64,000 bases of DNA. Origin: Nocardia spumae (GTDB taxonomy: Bacteria > Actinomycetota > Actinomycetes > Mycobacteriales > Mycobacteriaceae). Position numbers and translations under genes: made by a program. Where the stretch lies: the NCBI RefSeq assembly GCF_020733635.1, contig NZ_JAJFZL010000001.1, positions 6,920,864 through 6,984,863 of the forward strand, read 5' to 3'. Positions within the stretch are counted from its first letter, which is position 1, and each line of letters opens with the position of its first letter. Shown here piece after piece: positions 48,074 to 57,583 of the stretch. Below the pieces are notes generated by a model. The model was not told the DNA's origin, did not search any database, and was given only the letters and a program-made list of their open reading frames with translations.

Positions 48074-49987
48074 CTACACCAGCGATTCGCGCCAGGCGGT
48101 GTGCAGGGCCGCGAATCGTCCGCTCGATTCGATCAGTTCGGCCGGTGTGCCGTCCTCCACGATGCGACCGGAATCCATCACCAATACCCGATCGGCGATG
48201 GCGACCGTCGACAGCCGATGCGCGATGATCACCGCGGTACGACCACGCAGCACGGTCTCGAGGGCGCGCTGCACCTGCCGCTCCCCCGGAATGTCCAGGC
48301 TGGAGGTCGCCTCGTCGAGGACGATCACCGCCGGGTCGGCGAGGAACACCCGTGCGAAGGCGACCAGCTGGCGTTGCCCGGCCGACAGCCGCCCGCCACG
48401 TTTGCGCACATCGGTGGCGAAGCCGTCGGGCAGCGACGCCACGAAGTCGTACAGTCCGACCGCGCGGGCCGCGGCATACACCTCGGCATCGGTGGCCTCG
48501 GGTTTGCCGAGCCGGATGTTGTCGGCGACCGAACCGGAGAACAGATACGACTCCTGGGTCACCATGGCGACGGCCCGGCGCAGGTCGGCGTCGGCGACTG
48601 TGCGCAGATCGACACCGTCCAATGCCACGGTACCGGCGGACGGATCGTAGAAGCGCGAAATCAGCTTGGCCAGTGTCGACTTACCGGCGCCGGTCGCGCC
48701 CACCAGCGCCACGACCTGACCGGCGGGCACGGTGAGCGAGAAACGCGGCAGCACCGAGCGCGCCGACGCCGAGGCGGCGGCATCCCGTCCCGGATAGCCG
48801 AAATCCACATCGGTCAGGCGCAATTCGCCCCGCGGGCGAGGGAGCGGATGCGGCGTGTCCGGTTCGGCGACGCTCGGCCGCTCCTCGAGGACGCCCGAGA
48901 TCCGTTCCAGGGCAGCGGCGGCCGATTGATAGGAATTGAACACCTGGGCCAATTCGTCGAGCGGACCGTAGAACTGCCGTAGATACAGCAGGAAGGCCGC
49001 GAGCACCCCGATCTCGGTGTGGCCGTGGATGACCCGCCACGCGCCCACCACGAGAATGACCACATTGGTGGCATTGCTGATCAACCGCACCAGCCCGATG
49101 TAGCTCGCCATCCCGTACAGGGCAGCGATATTGGCCGCCCGGTATTCGGCATCGGAATCCGACAGCAGGTCCTCGTTGCGCTGTTCCCGCCGGAATGCCT
49201 GAACCGCGCGGATACCGCCCATGGTCTCGACGAAGTGCACGACCACCTTCGCGATCGCGCCCCGGGTCCGGCGATAGCCAGCACGCTGACGCCGCTGCGC
49301 CCATCGGGTCACGAACACCAGCGGCACGAATCCGGCCAGCACCACCAGCGCCAGCGGAATATCGAGCCACACCAGGATCACCGCGATCGTCAAGACCGAC
49401 AGAACCGCGCTCAGCGCATCGTTGAGCGCGCGGTCGAGCAGATCCTCGAGCGATTCCAGATCGCTGGTGAGCCGGGCGACGATCTTGCCCGAGGTGTAGT
49501 TCTCGTGGAAGTCGAGCGACAGCCGCTGCACATGGGTGAACACGCGCATCCGCAGATCGAACAGCACCTGCTGACTCAGCCGGCCCGAGACGCGCAGGAA
49601 CAGGAAGGTGGTCATCCCGCCCAGCGCGGCGCATCCGGCGATCCCGGCGACGGCCAGCGTCAGCGGTAACCAGTCGCCGTCGACGGCGCGCCCGACCCCG
49701 GTATCGACACCGTGCGCGACGAACAACGGGGTCGCCACCAGAGCGGCGTTGTCGATCACGATCAACACCAGCGCCAGGGCCGCCGACAGCCGGTAGGGGC
49801 GGATCAGCGACCACAGCAGCCGGCGTGAACGCGCGGCCAGGGCGAGGTTGACCGCCTCGGTCTGCTCCCCCTCCTCCGCGGCGACACCGCGCCAATCGGC
49901 GTCGGGGCGATCGGCCGGATCCGCATCCGGGCGCGCCGGATCAGCGTTCGTGCGCGAAGCGGTGTCCGTCGGCGGATTCGTCGACAT
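48074..49987 (-). CDS. Heterodimeric ABC exporter subunit (catalytic half)
   Basis: 637 residues from ATG 49987 (GGGAGG 8 nt upstream; a GTG at 49996 is possible). Six-helix exporter domain, Walker A GATGAGKS, signature LSAGQRQL, Walker B VIVLDEATSSLD with the catalytic Glu. It overlaps the upstream subunit gene by 47 bp. The acidic N-terminal extension (DPARPDADPADRPDAD) is unusual. Confidence 0.88.
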   Translation of the reverse strand: MSTNPPTDTASRTNADPARPDADPADRPDADWRGVAAEEGEQTEAVNLALAARSRRLLWSLIRPYRLSAALALVLIVIDNAALVATPLFVAHGVDTGVGRAVDGDWLPLTLAVAGIAGCAALGGMTTFLFLRVSGRLSQQVLFDLRMRVFTHVQRLSLDFHENYTSGKIVARLTSDLESLEDLLDRALNDALSAVLSVLTIAVILVWLDIPLALVVLAGFVPLVFVTRWAQRRQRAGYRRTRGAIAKVVVHFVETMGGIRAVQAFRREQRNEDLLSDSDAEYRAANIAALYGMASYIGLVRLISNATNVVILVVGAWRVIHGHTEIGVLAAFLLYLRQFYGPLDELAQVFNSYQSAAAALERISGVLEERPSVAEPDTPHPLPRPRGELRLTDVDFGYPGRDAAASASARSVLPRFSLTVPAGQVVALVGATGAGKSTLAKLISRFYDPSAGTVALDGVDLRTVADADLRRAVAMVTQESYLFSGSVADNIRLGKPEATDAEVYAAARAVGLYDFVASLPDGFATDVRKRGGRLSAGQRQLVAFARVFLADPAVIVLDEATSSLDIPGERQVQRALETVLRGRTAVIIAHRLSTVAIADRVLVMDSGRIVEDGTPAELIESSGRFAALHTAWRESLV

Positions 49988-51818
49988 CGAGATCACCTCC
50001 CATCAATTCCCGGTAGCGCGAGCAGGTTTCGAGCAGTCGTTCGTGCGGTCCGTCGGCGATGACGCGGCCCTCGTCGAGCACCGCGACCCGATCGGCCCAG
50101 GCCGCGGTGGACGGGCGATGCGCCACCAGCAGCACGGTGGCCCCGGCCAGGGCCTCGTGCAGCAGATGCTGCACCTGCTCCTCGGTGCTCACATCCAGCG
50201 CCGAGAGCGGATCGTCGAGGACGACGATGTGGCCACCGGGATGTGCGTGCCGGTCCAGTACGGCCCGCGCCAGGGCCAGCCGCTGCCGCTGACCGCCCGA
50301 CAGGCTCAGTCCCTGCTCCCCGATGCGGGTGCGCAGCCCCCACGGCAGTTCATCGACGAACCGCGTCGCGCAGGCCACCTCCAGTGCCTCCCGGATCCGC
50401 TCCTCGGTGGCCTCCGGATGGCCCAGCGTGATGTTCTCGCGCACACTGGCCGAGAACAGCACCGGATCCTCGAAGGCCACCGAGACCTGGGAACGCAACT
50501 CCGACAATCGCATCGACCGCACATCGATCCCGTCGATCGTCACCGCACCGTCCGCGACGTCGAACAGGCGCGGTACCAGCCCCAGTAGCGCCGACTTGCC
50601 GCTACCGGTGGCGCCGACCACCGCGACCGTCTCGCCGGGCCGCAATCGCAGCGAGATATCGTGCAGGAGATCATGATCGGCGTCCGGGAAGCGGAAACGC
50701 ACCCGTTCGAAACGCAATTCACCTCGCAACGGCCGCGGCGGGGACACCGGATGCGGCGGATCGGTGATCTCGATCGGGGTGTCGATCACCTCCCAGAACC
50801 GCTGGGCCGCGGTGCGGGCGTGATTGGTCTCGGCCAGCAGGAAGCCGAAACCCATGATCGGCCACTGCAGGTAGGTGGTGAGCGTTATGCCGGCGACGAG
50901 CGCGCCGACCGTCATGGCCTGCTGGGTGAGCAGATAGCCGCCGATGGCCAGCGCGGCGGCGATACCCAACGCGGACAGGGTGTTCAGCGCTGTCCACAGC
51001 CGCGCGGCCAATCGCACCTTGGCCAGTTCCAGCGCTCGCAGCTCGCGGGCCTGGGCGCGGAAACGACGACCGAACCAGGGGCCGCGGCCGAAGGCCTTCA
51101 ACACCCGGATGCCCTGCGCCGACTCCTCGACCGTGGTGGCCAGATGACCCGATTGGTCCTGGGCGCGGCGGGACGCGCGACCGTACCCCTGCTCGAACTG
51201 CAGGGCCAGCAGTACCAGCGGGACCGCGATCAGCAATTCGACGAGACCGATCTGCCAGCTCAGCACGAACAACAGTGCCACGCCCACGCCGAGGGTCGCG
51301 CTCAGTGACAGCAGCGACGGCGCGACGAAGGCGAAAAAGCGCCGCAGCGTGGACATATCGGTGATCGCGCGGGAGGTGAGCTGACCGGATTCCATCCCGT
51401 CGTGCACCCCGACCGACAGCACCTGCAAGCGCTCGAAGAGCGCGGCTCGCAGCGACACCTCCAGCCGGCTGGCCGGCGCCGCCACGACCCGCCGCCGCCA
51501 CCACGAGGTCAGCGTGCTGACCACCGCCAAGACGACGACGAAGCCGATCGGCGCCCAGATACCGCCGAAATCCCGCCGCGCCACCGGGCCGTCGACGATC
51601 GCCGCGGTCACCAGCGGCAGCGCGATATCGCACAGCATGCCCAGCCCCGACAGCACGGCACTGCCGAACAGCGCCGCCCGATGCGGCCGCATTCGCGGCC
51701 ACAGGCGCCGCAGCGAACCCGCACCCGTCACTCGGCCGGGCGCGGTGGAGATTTCGCGGACCGTTCCGGTTCTGTCGTCCTCCGAATCGGATACGGTCTC
51801 CGTCGTAGCGACGGACAC
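49941..51818 (-). CDS. Heterodimeric ABC exporter subunit (degenerate ATPase half)
   Basis: 625 residues from GTG 51818 (AAGGGGG 6 nt upstream). Exporter membrane domain, Walker A GATGSGKS, signature LSGGQRQR, Walker B IVVLDDPLSALD with Asp replacing the catalytic Glu. First gene of the pair. The substrate is not evident. Confidence 0.88.
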   Translation of the reverse strand: MSVATTETVSDSEDDRTGTVREISTAPGRVTGAGSLRRLWPRMRPHRAALFGSAVLSGLGMLCDIALPLVTAAIVDGPVARRDFGGIWAPIGFVVVLAVVSTLTSWWRRRVVAAPASRLEVSLRAALFERLQVLSVGVHDGMESGQLTSRAITDMSTLRRFFAFVAPSLLSLSATLGVGVALLFVLSWQIGLVELLIAVPLVLLALQFEQGYGRASRRAQDQSGHLATTVEESAQGIRVLKAFGRGPWFGRRFRAQARELRALELAKVRLAARLWTALNTLSALGIAAALAIGGYLLTQQAMTVGALVAGITLTTYLQWPIMGFGFLLAETNHARTAAQRFWEVIDTPIEITDPPHPVSPPRPLRGELRFERVRFRFPDADHDLLHDISLRLRPGETVAVVGATGSGKSALLGLVPRLFDVADGAVTIDGIDVRSMRLSELRSQVSVAFEDPVLFSASVRENITLGHPEATEERIREALEVACATRFVDELPWGLRTRIGEQGLSLSGGQRQRLALARAVLDRHAHPGGHIVVLDDPLSALDVSTEEQVQHLLHEALAGATVLLVAHRPSTAAWADRVAVLDEGRVIADGPHERLLETCSRYRELMGGDLDVDESADGHRFAHER

Positions 51819-52192
51819 AACAGGCCCCCTTCGGTCAGGTCTTTCCTCGCCGGATTCCCACCGGCGCCGCCCCGCGGCCCCGACGCCGGTAGGCATACGA
51901 GACACTCCAGATTGCCAGCGTCCCGGATCGGAGCCAACCGATTTTTCGGCCACGAGATGCGGCGTCGCCTTCGCCGACCGGGCATTCGGCCCGATTCGCC
52001 CGACACCGTGCCGAGAACCCGCCGGTGCGACGCGAAGTCCGGAAAGACAACTCACCCGCGCAGGTCACACCCACCGGCTCGGTATAGATTTTCTCTCGGT
52101 GCACCGTTGATGTTCTCGGCCCGCCTCGATTGTGCAGCGACGGAGCGAGGGAGCGCAGCGACTGAGCGGAGGAGGGAAAAATCGAGGCCAAG
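51819..52192. other. Divergent promoter region with repeats, no gene
   Basis: 374 bp between the ABC exporter and the methyltransferase. The part near 52113-52188 has GCCTCGATT facing AATCGAGGC and, between them, a purine-rich GAGCG/GCAGCGA iteration. The first 19 bp recur after the methyltransferase gene. No coding sequence is supported. Confidence 0.45.
52113..52131 (+). repeat. 19-bp direct repeat flanking the methyltransferase gene (left copy)
   Basis: TTCTCGGCCCGCCTCGATT, identical to 53510-53528 on the far side of the methyltransferase gene. An inverse copy of the GCCTCGATT part lies at 52180-52188. Confidence 0.8.
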
Positions 52193-53437
52193 GTGGCCGA
52201 GGACCCGCCGAAGCGCAGCGGAGGCCGAACGCACAGCATGGTCGGCCTGTTCGCCGGTATCGGTGGGTTGGAACTCGGATTGAGCGCCCACGGCTGGCGG
52301 ACGGAACTGCTCTGCGAGATCGATCCGGGTGCGCGGGCTGTGCTTTCGGCACGGTTCCCCGATGTCGAGTCGCATGCCGATGTCACGCGCCTGCGCGCAC
52401 TGCCCGCCGGCACGGAACTGGTCGCGGCCGGCTTCCCCTGCCAGGATCTGTCGCAGGCCGGGCGGACCGCGGGTATCACCGGCGATCGGTCGGGTCTGGT
52501 CGACGAGGTGTTCCGGCTGGTCCGCCGCAAGCGCGGCCCGCGCTGGCTGCTGATCGAGAATGTGCCGTTCATGCTCCAGCTCGGCCGGGGCCAGGCGATG
52601 CGCCACATCACCACCGCGCTGGAGGATCTCGGTTACACCTGGGCCTATCGAGTGGTCGATGCGCGGGCGTTCGGCCTGCCGCAGCGGCGGCAGCGGGTGC
52701 TGATGCTGGCCTCGCGCACGGAGGACCCGCGCCCGGTGCTGTTCGGCGCCGATGCGGGACCGCGGGAGATCGGCGATCCCGAGACCGATCCGTGCGGCTT
52801 CTACTGGACCGAGGGTGTGCGCGGGCTGGGCTGGGCGGTCAACGCCGTGCCGACGTTGAAGGGTGGTTCCGCGCTCGGTATCGCGAGTCCGCCCGCGGTG
52901 CGGCTGCCCGCCGGTGAGATCGTCACCCCGGGCATCGCCGATGCCGAACGGCTGCAAGGCTTCTCACCCGGTTGGACCGAGCCCGCACTGTCGGCCGCGG
53001 GCGTACGACCCGGCCACCGCTGGAAATTGGTCGGCAACGCGGTCAGTGTGCGGATGGCCTCCTGGATCGGCGGACGGCTGGCCGCCCCGACCGACGAGAC
53101 GAGTGTGGACTTCACGCCCCTGACCGCCCCGCCCTGGCCGACCGCCGCCTGGGGACATGCCGGTAAGGCGTATCGGGCCCCCGTGTCGACCTGGCCGGTG
53201 CACGAACCGTACGAGGATCTGCGCTGGTTCCTCGACGACGCCCGGCTGCTCTCCGCCCGCGCGAGCGCCGGATTCCTGCGCCGCGCCGCCCGCGGCACGC
53301 TGCGTTTCCCGCCCGGTTTCCTGGCGGATGTGGAGAACCATCTGCTCCGCATGAGCGGGAATTCGCGAGAAATCCACAGCGGACCCGAGCCGGCCGTCCT
53401 CGGATCGCGACGCCCGGCGAAGCAACTCCTTCCGTAA
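52193..53437 (+). CDS. C5 cytosine DNA methyltransferase
   Basis: 414 residues, GTG start behind GAGG. All core motifs are in order: I FAGIGG (20-25), IV GFPCQDLS with catalytic Cys83, VI ENVP (122-125), VIII ARAFGLPQRRQRV, X VGNAVSV. The target-recognition part is short (about residues 185-250), and a 110-residue C-terminal tail beyond motif X is unusual. A Vsr nuclease gene follows and no restriction gene is present, so this is probably a solitary or remnant restriction-modification enzyme that modifies cytosine. Confidence 0.88.
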   Translation: MAEDPPKRSGGRTHSMVGLFAGIGGLELGLSAHGWRTELLCEIDPGARAVLSARFPDVESHADVTRLRALPAGTELVAAGFPCQDLSQAGRTAGITGDRSGLVDEVFRLVRRKRGPRWLLIENVPFMLQLGRGQAMRHITTALEDLGYTWAYRVVDARAFGLPQRRQRVLMLASRTEDPRPVLFGADAGPREIGDPETDPCGFYWTEGVRGLGWAVNAVPTLKGGSALGIASPPAVRLPAGEIVTPGIADAERLQGFSPGWTEPALSAAGVRPGHRWKLVGNAVSVRMASWIGGRLAAPTDETSVDFTPLTAPPWPTAAWGHAGKAYRAPVSTWPVHEPYEDLRWFLDDARLLSARASAGFLRRAARGTLRFPPGFLADVENHLLRMSGNSREIHSGPEPAVLGSRRPAKQLLP

Positions 53438-53509
53438 TCCGTCCGCCTCGGAAATTCGAGGCCCACCGCCCATTCGACGGTCGAGTATCCGACGGCCATA
53501 CCGGGATGA

Positions 53510-53528
53510 TTCTCGGCCCGCCTCGATT
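53510..53528 (+). repeat. 19-bp direct repeat flanking the methyltransferase gene (right copy)
   Basis: Second copy of the 52113-52131 sequence, between the methyltransferase and vsr. Confidence 0.8.
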
Positions 53529-53605
53529 CCGCGGCGACCGAGCCGACGCAAGATTTACAGCCCCCGGGAACATGCGTGTTCGCGCGGACGCTGTACACGT
53601 TGTGT

Positions 53606-54022
53606 ATGAGTTCCGGCCGTCCTGTCACCGATGCGGTGACCAGTGCGCGGATGGCCCGGCAGCGGCGGGCCGGAACCGCACCGGAGATCGCGTTGCGCAG
53701 CGAACTACATCGTCGGGGGCTGCGTTATTTCGTCGATCGCGCGCCGATTCGGGGTATGCGGCGCCGCGCCGATCTGGTGTTTCCGCGCCGGCGGGTGGCG
53801 GTCTACGTGGACGGATGTTTCTGGCACTGCTGTCCGGAACACGCCACCTATCCGAAGAACAACGCGCGGTGGTGGGCGGACAAATTGGCCGGAAATGTGG
53901 CCCGCGACCGGGATACCGATGCCCGGCTGGGCGCGGCGGGCTGGCTGGTGGTGCGGGTGTGGGAACACGAGGACGCGCAGGTCGCCGCGGATCGGGTGCA
54001 GGCGGCATTGGCGGATCGATAG
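53606..54022 (+). CDS. vsr: Very short patch repair endonuclease Vsr
   Basis: 138 residues: TSARMARQRRAGTAPEIALR, RRRADLVFPRRRVAVYVDGC and FWHCCPEH are typical. The likely catalytic Asp is Asp56 (ADLVF); His74 and Cys75/Cys76/His79 belong to the active and zinc sites. Vsr nicks T:G mismatches made by deamination of 5-methylcytosine, which explains its place after the C5 methyltransferase. An upstream ATG at 53576 is less likely. Confidence 0.88.
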   Translation: MSSGRPVTDAVTSARMARQRRAGTAPEIALRSELHRRGLRYFVDRAPIRGMRRRADLVFPRRRVAVYVDGCFWHCCPEHATYPKNNARWWADKLAGNVARDRDTDARLGAAGWLVVRVWEHEDAQVAADRVQAALADR

Positions 54023-54128
54023 GCCATGATGGATATGAGGGCAGGATCCGCGAGCCCTCCGCCAGTGGCCCGGAGATTTCCCGGCGAATGCGGGACGACG
54101 TGCAGCGCGATGACGTGAAACGAGGGCG

Positions 54129-54914
54129 ATGACGCCGAGCGAACCGCATGATCCAGCGGCGAACGAGACCGGTGCGGTCGCCGTACTGGACCGACAGGAT
54201 GCGCCCGCACTCGGACGCTTCCGGATCGTGCGTCTGCTCATCGGGGTCGCCGTCGCCGTCGCCGGTATCTGCTATTCGTCGTGGGTCCTGGAATTCGTAC
54301 TGCCGATTCACTTGAACCCGATCAGATCGTTCCTCAGCGAATTGGATGCCGAGGGCCGCCCCTATCGGTGGGTTTTCGATCTCGGCGACACCATCGCCGG
54401 CTCACTGACCCTGGTATCGGCGGTCGCGGCGCTGTTCGTCTTCTCCCGGCGGCGCTTGTGGATAGTGGCGTGGGTCGCGCTGGGCTGTTTCGGCGCGTCG
54501 ACCATCGCCGACGCGCAATGGCCGCTGCACACCTGTTCGGCGCCGTGCCCGCCGTCGGACAGCGGTCTGTTCCCGCAGCTGCACCAAATTCACGCGCTCA
54601 CCAGCACGCTGGCGGTGACGTCGATATTCGTGGCGATGATCGCGTTCAGCGTCGCGGCCTTCCGCTATCGGCGCTGGCCGATTCTGCGGCATTCCGGGCT
54701 GTGGATTCTCATCATCGGATCCGCCGCCACGGCCTGGATGCTGATCGCCGACAATCTGCCGGGCAACTACGCGCTCGGTATCGCCCAGCGCATTCAGGTC
54801 GGATCCATGTCGCTGTGGCTGATCGTGCTGGCCGTGCAGATCTGGGTGGCCGAGCGAGTCAGCGTCGGGAGGCGGCGATCCGCGCGGACTCCGGATTCCG
54901 GTTCCGCACCCTGA
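54129..54914 (+). CDS. DUF998 family membrane protein
   Basis: 261 residues, six to seven membrane helices; PIRSFLSELDAEGRPYRWVF and DAQWPLHTC are family-like. ACGAGGGCG precedes the ATG. Function unknown. Its 3' end overlaps a possible antisense small gene. Confidence 0.8.
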   Translation: MTPSEPHDPAANETGAVAVLDRQDAPALGRFRIVRLLIGVAVAVAGICYSSWVLEFVLPIHLNPIRSFLSELDAEGRPYRWVFDLGDTIAGSLTLVSAVAALFVFSRRRLWIVAWVALGCFGASTIADAQWPLHTCSAPCPPSDSGLFPQLHQIHALTSTLAVTSIFVAMIAFSVAAFRYRRWPILRHSGLWILIIGSAATAWMLIADNLPGNYALGIAQRIQVGSMSLWLIVLAVQIWVAERVSVGRRRSARTPDSGSAP

Positions 54915-55017
54915 CCAGGGAACCTGGCGCGGACTCGGCGACCGCACCCGCGATGGCCATGGCGGCGAACATCGCCAGCATGACTCCGATGACGAGCACT
55001 TCGACGATTGTGTTCAT
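54859..55017 (-). CDS. Possible small membrane protein (52 residues)
   Basis: ATG 55017 to TGA 54859: MNTIVEVLVIGVMLAMFAAM, AIAGAVAE, then a basic hydrophilic tail ending ARIAASRR. One clean N-terminal membrane helix with a charged tail is a coherent small-protein design. It overlaps the DUF998 gene by 56 bp antisense. No strong ribosome site, so it stays provisional. Confidence 0.4.
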   Translation of the reverse strand: MNTIVEVLVIGVMLAMFAAMAIAGAVAESAPGSLVRVRNRNPESARIAASRR

Positions 55018-55096
55018 ATACCCACGGTGGCAGCACCGGCTGGTACGGGTTTGTGCGGAACATGGGTAAATCCTGAGAATGCCGGCGGGCCGGCGG

Positions 55097-56653
55097 TCAG
55101 CCCACCGTGACGGTCACCGTGTCGGTCCGGGTACGGGCCGGAAGCGCGCGGGTGTCGATTCGCAGGATTTCGCCGGTGTCCTGGCGGCCGTCGGGCAGGA
55201 TCTTCGGTTTCACCGTGAACGGGGGTCGCTCACCACCGCTGCCGGCCAGGCCGAAATCGCTGTCGTCGCAGAGGTAGAGGGTCTTTCCGCCGTCGGTGGT
55301 GGCGACGCCCTCGATCTTGTCGTGGCCGAAGAACGCGCCCTGCGGATTCAGTCCGGCGAGCAGGCCCGCCAGATCCAGATTCGATTTCTTCGCGACCGGG
55401 GTGATACCCGCCTGGGCGAGTGCGGCCACACCGTCGGCGGTGGACACCTTGCCGACATAGGTCTCCAGTGGCCGGTCGCCGACCAGCAATCCCAGCTGCG
55501 GGTCGTACCGAGTGCCGGGGATCCGGGATCGCGGGCCGATATCGGTGGCTCCGCTCAGATCGATGGTCCACAGTTTCTTGTTCGCTTTCGGCGCGAGTTC
55601 ACCGTCGCGTTCGTCGACGAGGAAAGTGTGGTCGTCGAGTGCGGTGATGTCCGACACCGACAGTGTGCTCTCGGGGTCCTCGAGTGGATACACGAATTCG
55701 CCGACCGCGCGGCTGCGCAGATCCACGGTGACGATGCGCGTGATCGGGACCTCGCGGGCCGAGCCCAGTCCCGGTGTCCGCAGGGCACTTTGGATGATGC
55801 CGACCAGCGTGCGGCCGTCGGGGGTGACGGTCAGTCCCTCCATCCCCTGGTTCGGCGTACGCATCGACAGTTCCCTCGGCAGTCCGGAACCCGGTGCGAG
55901 CCGCTCGATTTCCCGGCCGGAGGCGTCGAGGTGCAGCAGGAACGGGCCGTACTCGTCGGAGATCCAGAACGTTCCGTCCGCCAGGGCGGCCAGCCCCTCG
56001 GGATCCAGGCCGTGGTCGGTCGGCGGCAGCGGATGTCCGTCCAGGTCGCGCATCGTCTCACCGGTCGACGCGGCGGTATCGACCAGTCCGTTGAAGGGCA
56101 CGCCCGCGCGGTTGCGCAATTCGATGGTCGAGTCCAGTTCCGCGCGAGTTCCGGTGAGCCGGAATCTTCCGATCTCGGGCACGAAATCCGGTATCGGAAG
56201 CAGTTTTTCGTTCTTTCCGGGACCGTCGACGTTGGGACCGCGATCGGTGAGTCCGTAGAACTCGTCGGCCGATCCGGGGACGGGCGTCCACGCGGAACCG
56301 AATCCGCTGCCCTGCACGGTGACGCCGCCGAAGCTGCCCAGTGCGGGGATATCGGTCGAGTAGAGGTGGACCGCGTCGGAGGTGGTGACCGTGAACGTGT
56401 CCGCACCTCGAAATCCGGAATCCGGCGTGTAGCGCACCGAACCGTCGGCCGTACGGTCCAACCGGCCGTGCCCCGGCTTCCCGAACGCCACCGCCGCGCC
56501 GCCACCGGTGCGGGTGGCGAGGTCGTCGAGGGCGAGGGTCAGCGGATGGTCCCGGTCGGTACGTAGTCCCTGCTCGCCGCCACCGGACGAGCAGGCGGCC
56601 ACCAACAGCGCGGTGCCGGCGAGAGCGAAGCGGAGCAGCTGACTGGTTCGCAC
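55097..56653 (-). CDS. Lipoprotein with esterase-like phytase domain
   Basis: 518 residues, GTG start, lipobox LVAAC (Cys21): a lipid-anchored extracytoplasmic protein. The six-bladed propeller of the 'esterase-like activity of phytase' family is recognisable: FYGLTDRGPNVDG, LDPEGLAALADGTFWISDEY, QGMEGLTVTPDG, DKIEGVATTDGGKTLYLCDD. An N-terminal cadherin-like stretch (YTPDSGFRGADTFTVTTSD) precedes it. Phosphoester or ester hydrolysis outside the membrane is likely. Confidence 0.85.
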   Translation of the reverse strand: MRTSQLLRFALAGTALLVAACSSGGGEQGLRTDRDHPLTLALDDLATRTGGGAAVAFGKPGHGRLDRTADGSVRYTPDSGFRGADTFTVTTSDAVHLYSTDIPALGSFGGVTVQGSGFGSAWTPVPGSADEFYGLTDRGPNVDGPGKNEKLLPIPDFVPEIGRFRLTGTRAELDSTIELRNRAGVPFNGLVDTAASTGETMRDLDGHPLPPTDHGLDPEGLAALADGTFWISDEYGPFLLHLDASGREIERLAPGSGLPRELSMRTPNQGMEGLTVTPDGRTLVGIIQSALRTPGLGSAREVPITRIVTVDLRSRAVGEFVYPLEDPESTLSVSDITALDDHTFLVDERDGELAPKANKKLWTIDLSGATDIGPRSRIPGTRYDPQLGLLVGDRPLETYVGKVSTADGVAALAQAGITPVAKKSNLDLAGLLAGLNPQGAFFGHDKIEGVATTDGGKTLYLCDDSDFGLAGSGGERPPFTVKPKILPDGRQDTGEILRIDTRALPARTRTDTVTVTVG

Positions 56654-56766
56654 CGGTGATGCCTATCCTGCCGAGTCGACGATCAGTTGTCGGGAACCTG
56701 AACAGTTATCCGACGGCAATCGGGTTCGTACAGCGCTCGTTCCCAGCGCTGGGTAGGGTCACCCAC

Positions 56767-57543
56767 GTGACCAGCGAAACGCCGGAGTCAGCGGCTCCTC
56801 TCGACCTGCTCGAGGTCGTCGATTCGGCGACCCAGTCCTTGCTCACCGCGGTGGAGTCCCTGCGCGACAGCGATATTGCCGAGCCTTCGCTCCTGCCCGG
56901 CTGGACCCGGGGTCATGTGCTGGCCCATCTGGCGCGCAATGCCGACGGCCTGGTGAACCTGTTGTTGTGGGCCCGGACCGGTATCGAAACCCCGCAGTAC
57001 GCAAGCCAATTCCTGCGCGACGCCGATATCGAGGCCGGCGCGCCCCGTCCGCTCGCCGAACAGCTGACCGATCTGCGCGCGGCCTCGGATCGCTTCCGCG
57101 GCCTGGCCCGCGCCATGCCAGCGGAACGCTGGGCCTACCGGGTCCGCGCCCGCACCGGCAAGGAACTGCCCGCCACCGTGGTGCCGTGGTTGCGCCTGCG
57201 CGAGATAGAGATTCACCGCGTCGATCTGAACATCGGCTACCGGCCCGAGGATTGGCCCGCCCCCTTCGTGGCGCGCATGCTGCCGGACGTGTCCTCGGGA
57301 TTCGACCACGCCGCCTCCGCCCACCGCCCCGCCGACGCGAAACCGATGACCACCGACCCGGACCAGCCGCCGCCCCCGAGTTTCACCCTCGTCGCCACCG
57401 ACACCGATTTCACCACCACGGTCGGCCCCGACCCCTCCGACACCATCTCCGGCCCCGCGGCGGAGCTGCTGGCGTGGTTGATCGGCCGCGGTGAGGGCGC
57501 GGGGTTGAAGGGATTCCTGCCGAACCTGCCGGCGTGGTTGTGA
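56767..57543 (+). CDS. Maleylpyruvate isomerase family mycothiol-dependent enzyme
   Basis: 258 residues from GTG 56767, with TAGGGT exactly 7 nt before it, so a leaderless transcript. DinB-like N-terminal domain (LLPGWTRGHVLAHLARNADG), REIEIHRVDLNIGY with metal ligands, and an SCP2-like C-terminal domain (SDTISGPAAELLAWLIGRG). It probably isomerises maleylpyruvate or transfers mycothiol to an electrophile. No gentisate genes are nearby. Confidence 0.85.
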   Translation: MTSETPESAAPLDLLEVVDSATQSLLTAVESLRDSDIAEPSLLPGWTRGHVLAHLARNADGLVNLLLWARTGIETPQYASQFLRDADIEAGAPRPLAEQLTDLRAASDRFRGLARAMPAERWAYRVRARTGKELPATVVPWLRLREIEIHRVDLNIGYRPEDWPAPFVARMLPDVSSGFDHAASAHRPADAKPMTTDPDQPPPPSFTLVATDTDFTTTVGPDPSDTISGPAAELLAWLIGRGEGAGLKGFLPNLPAWL

Positions 57544-57583
57544 GGTGATCCGCCGCCGACGGTACGGCCGCTGATCGAGGCGT

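Noticed and set aside
51819..52055. N-terminal extension of the 625-residue ABC subunit to 704 residues
   Set aside because: The extension is low complexity, and the GTG at 51818 has a good ribosome site.
52130..52185. Possible CRISPR-like or tandem repeat with GAGCG/GCAGCGA units
   Set aside because: The units are irregular and short, with no repeat-spacer layout. It looks like a GC-rich intergenic iteration.
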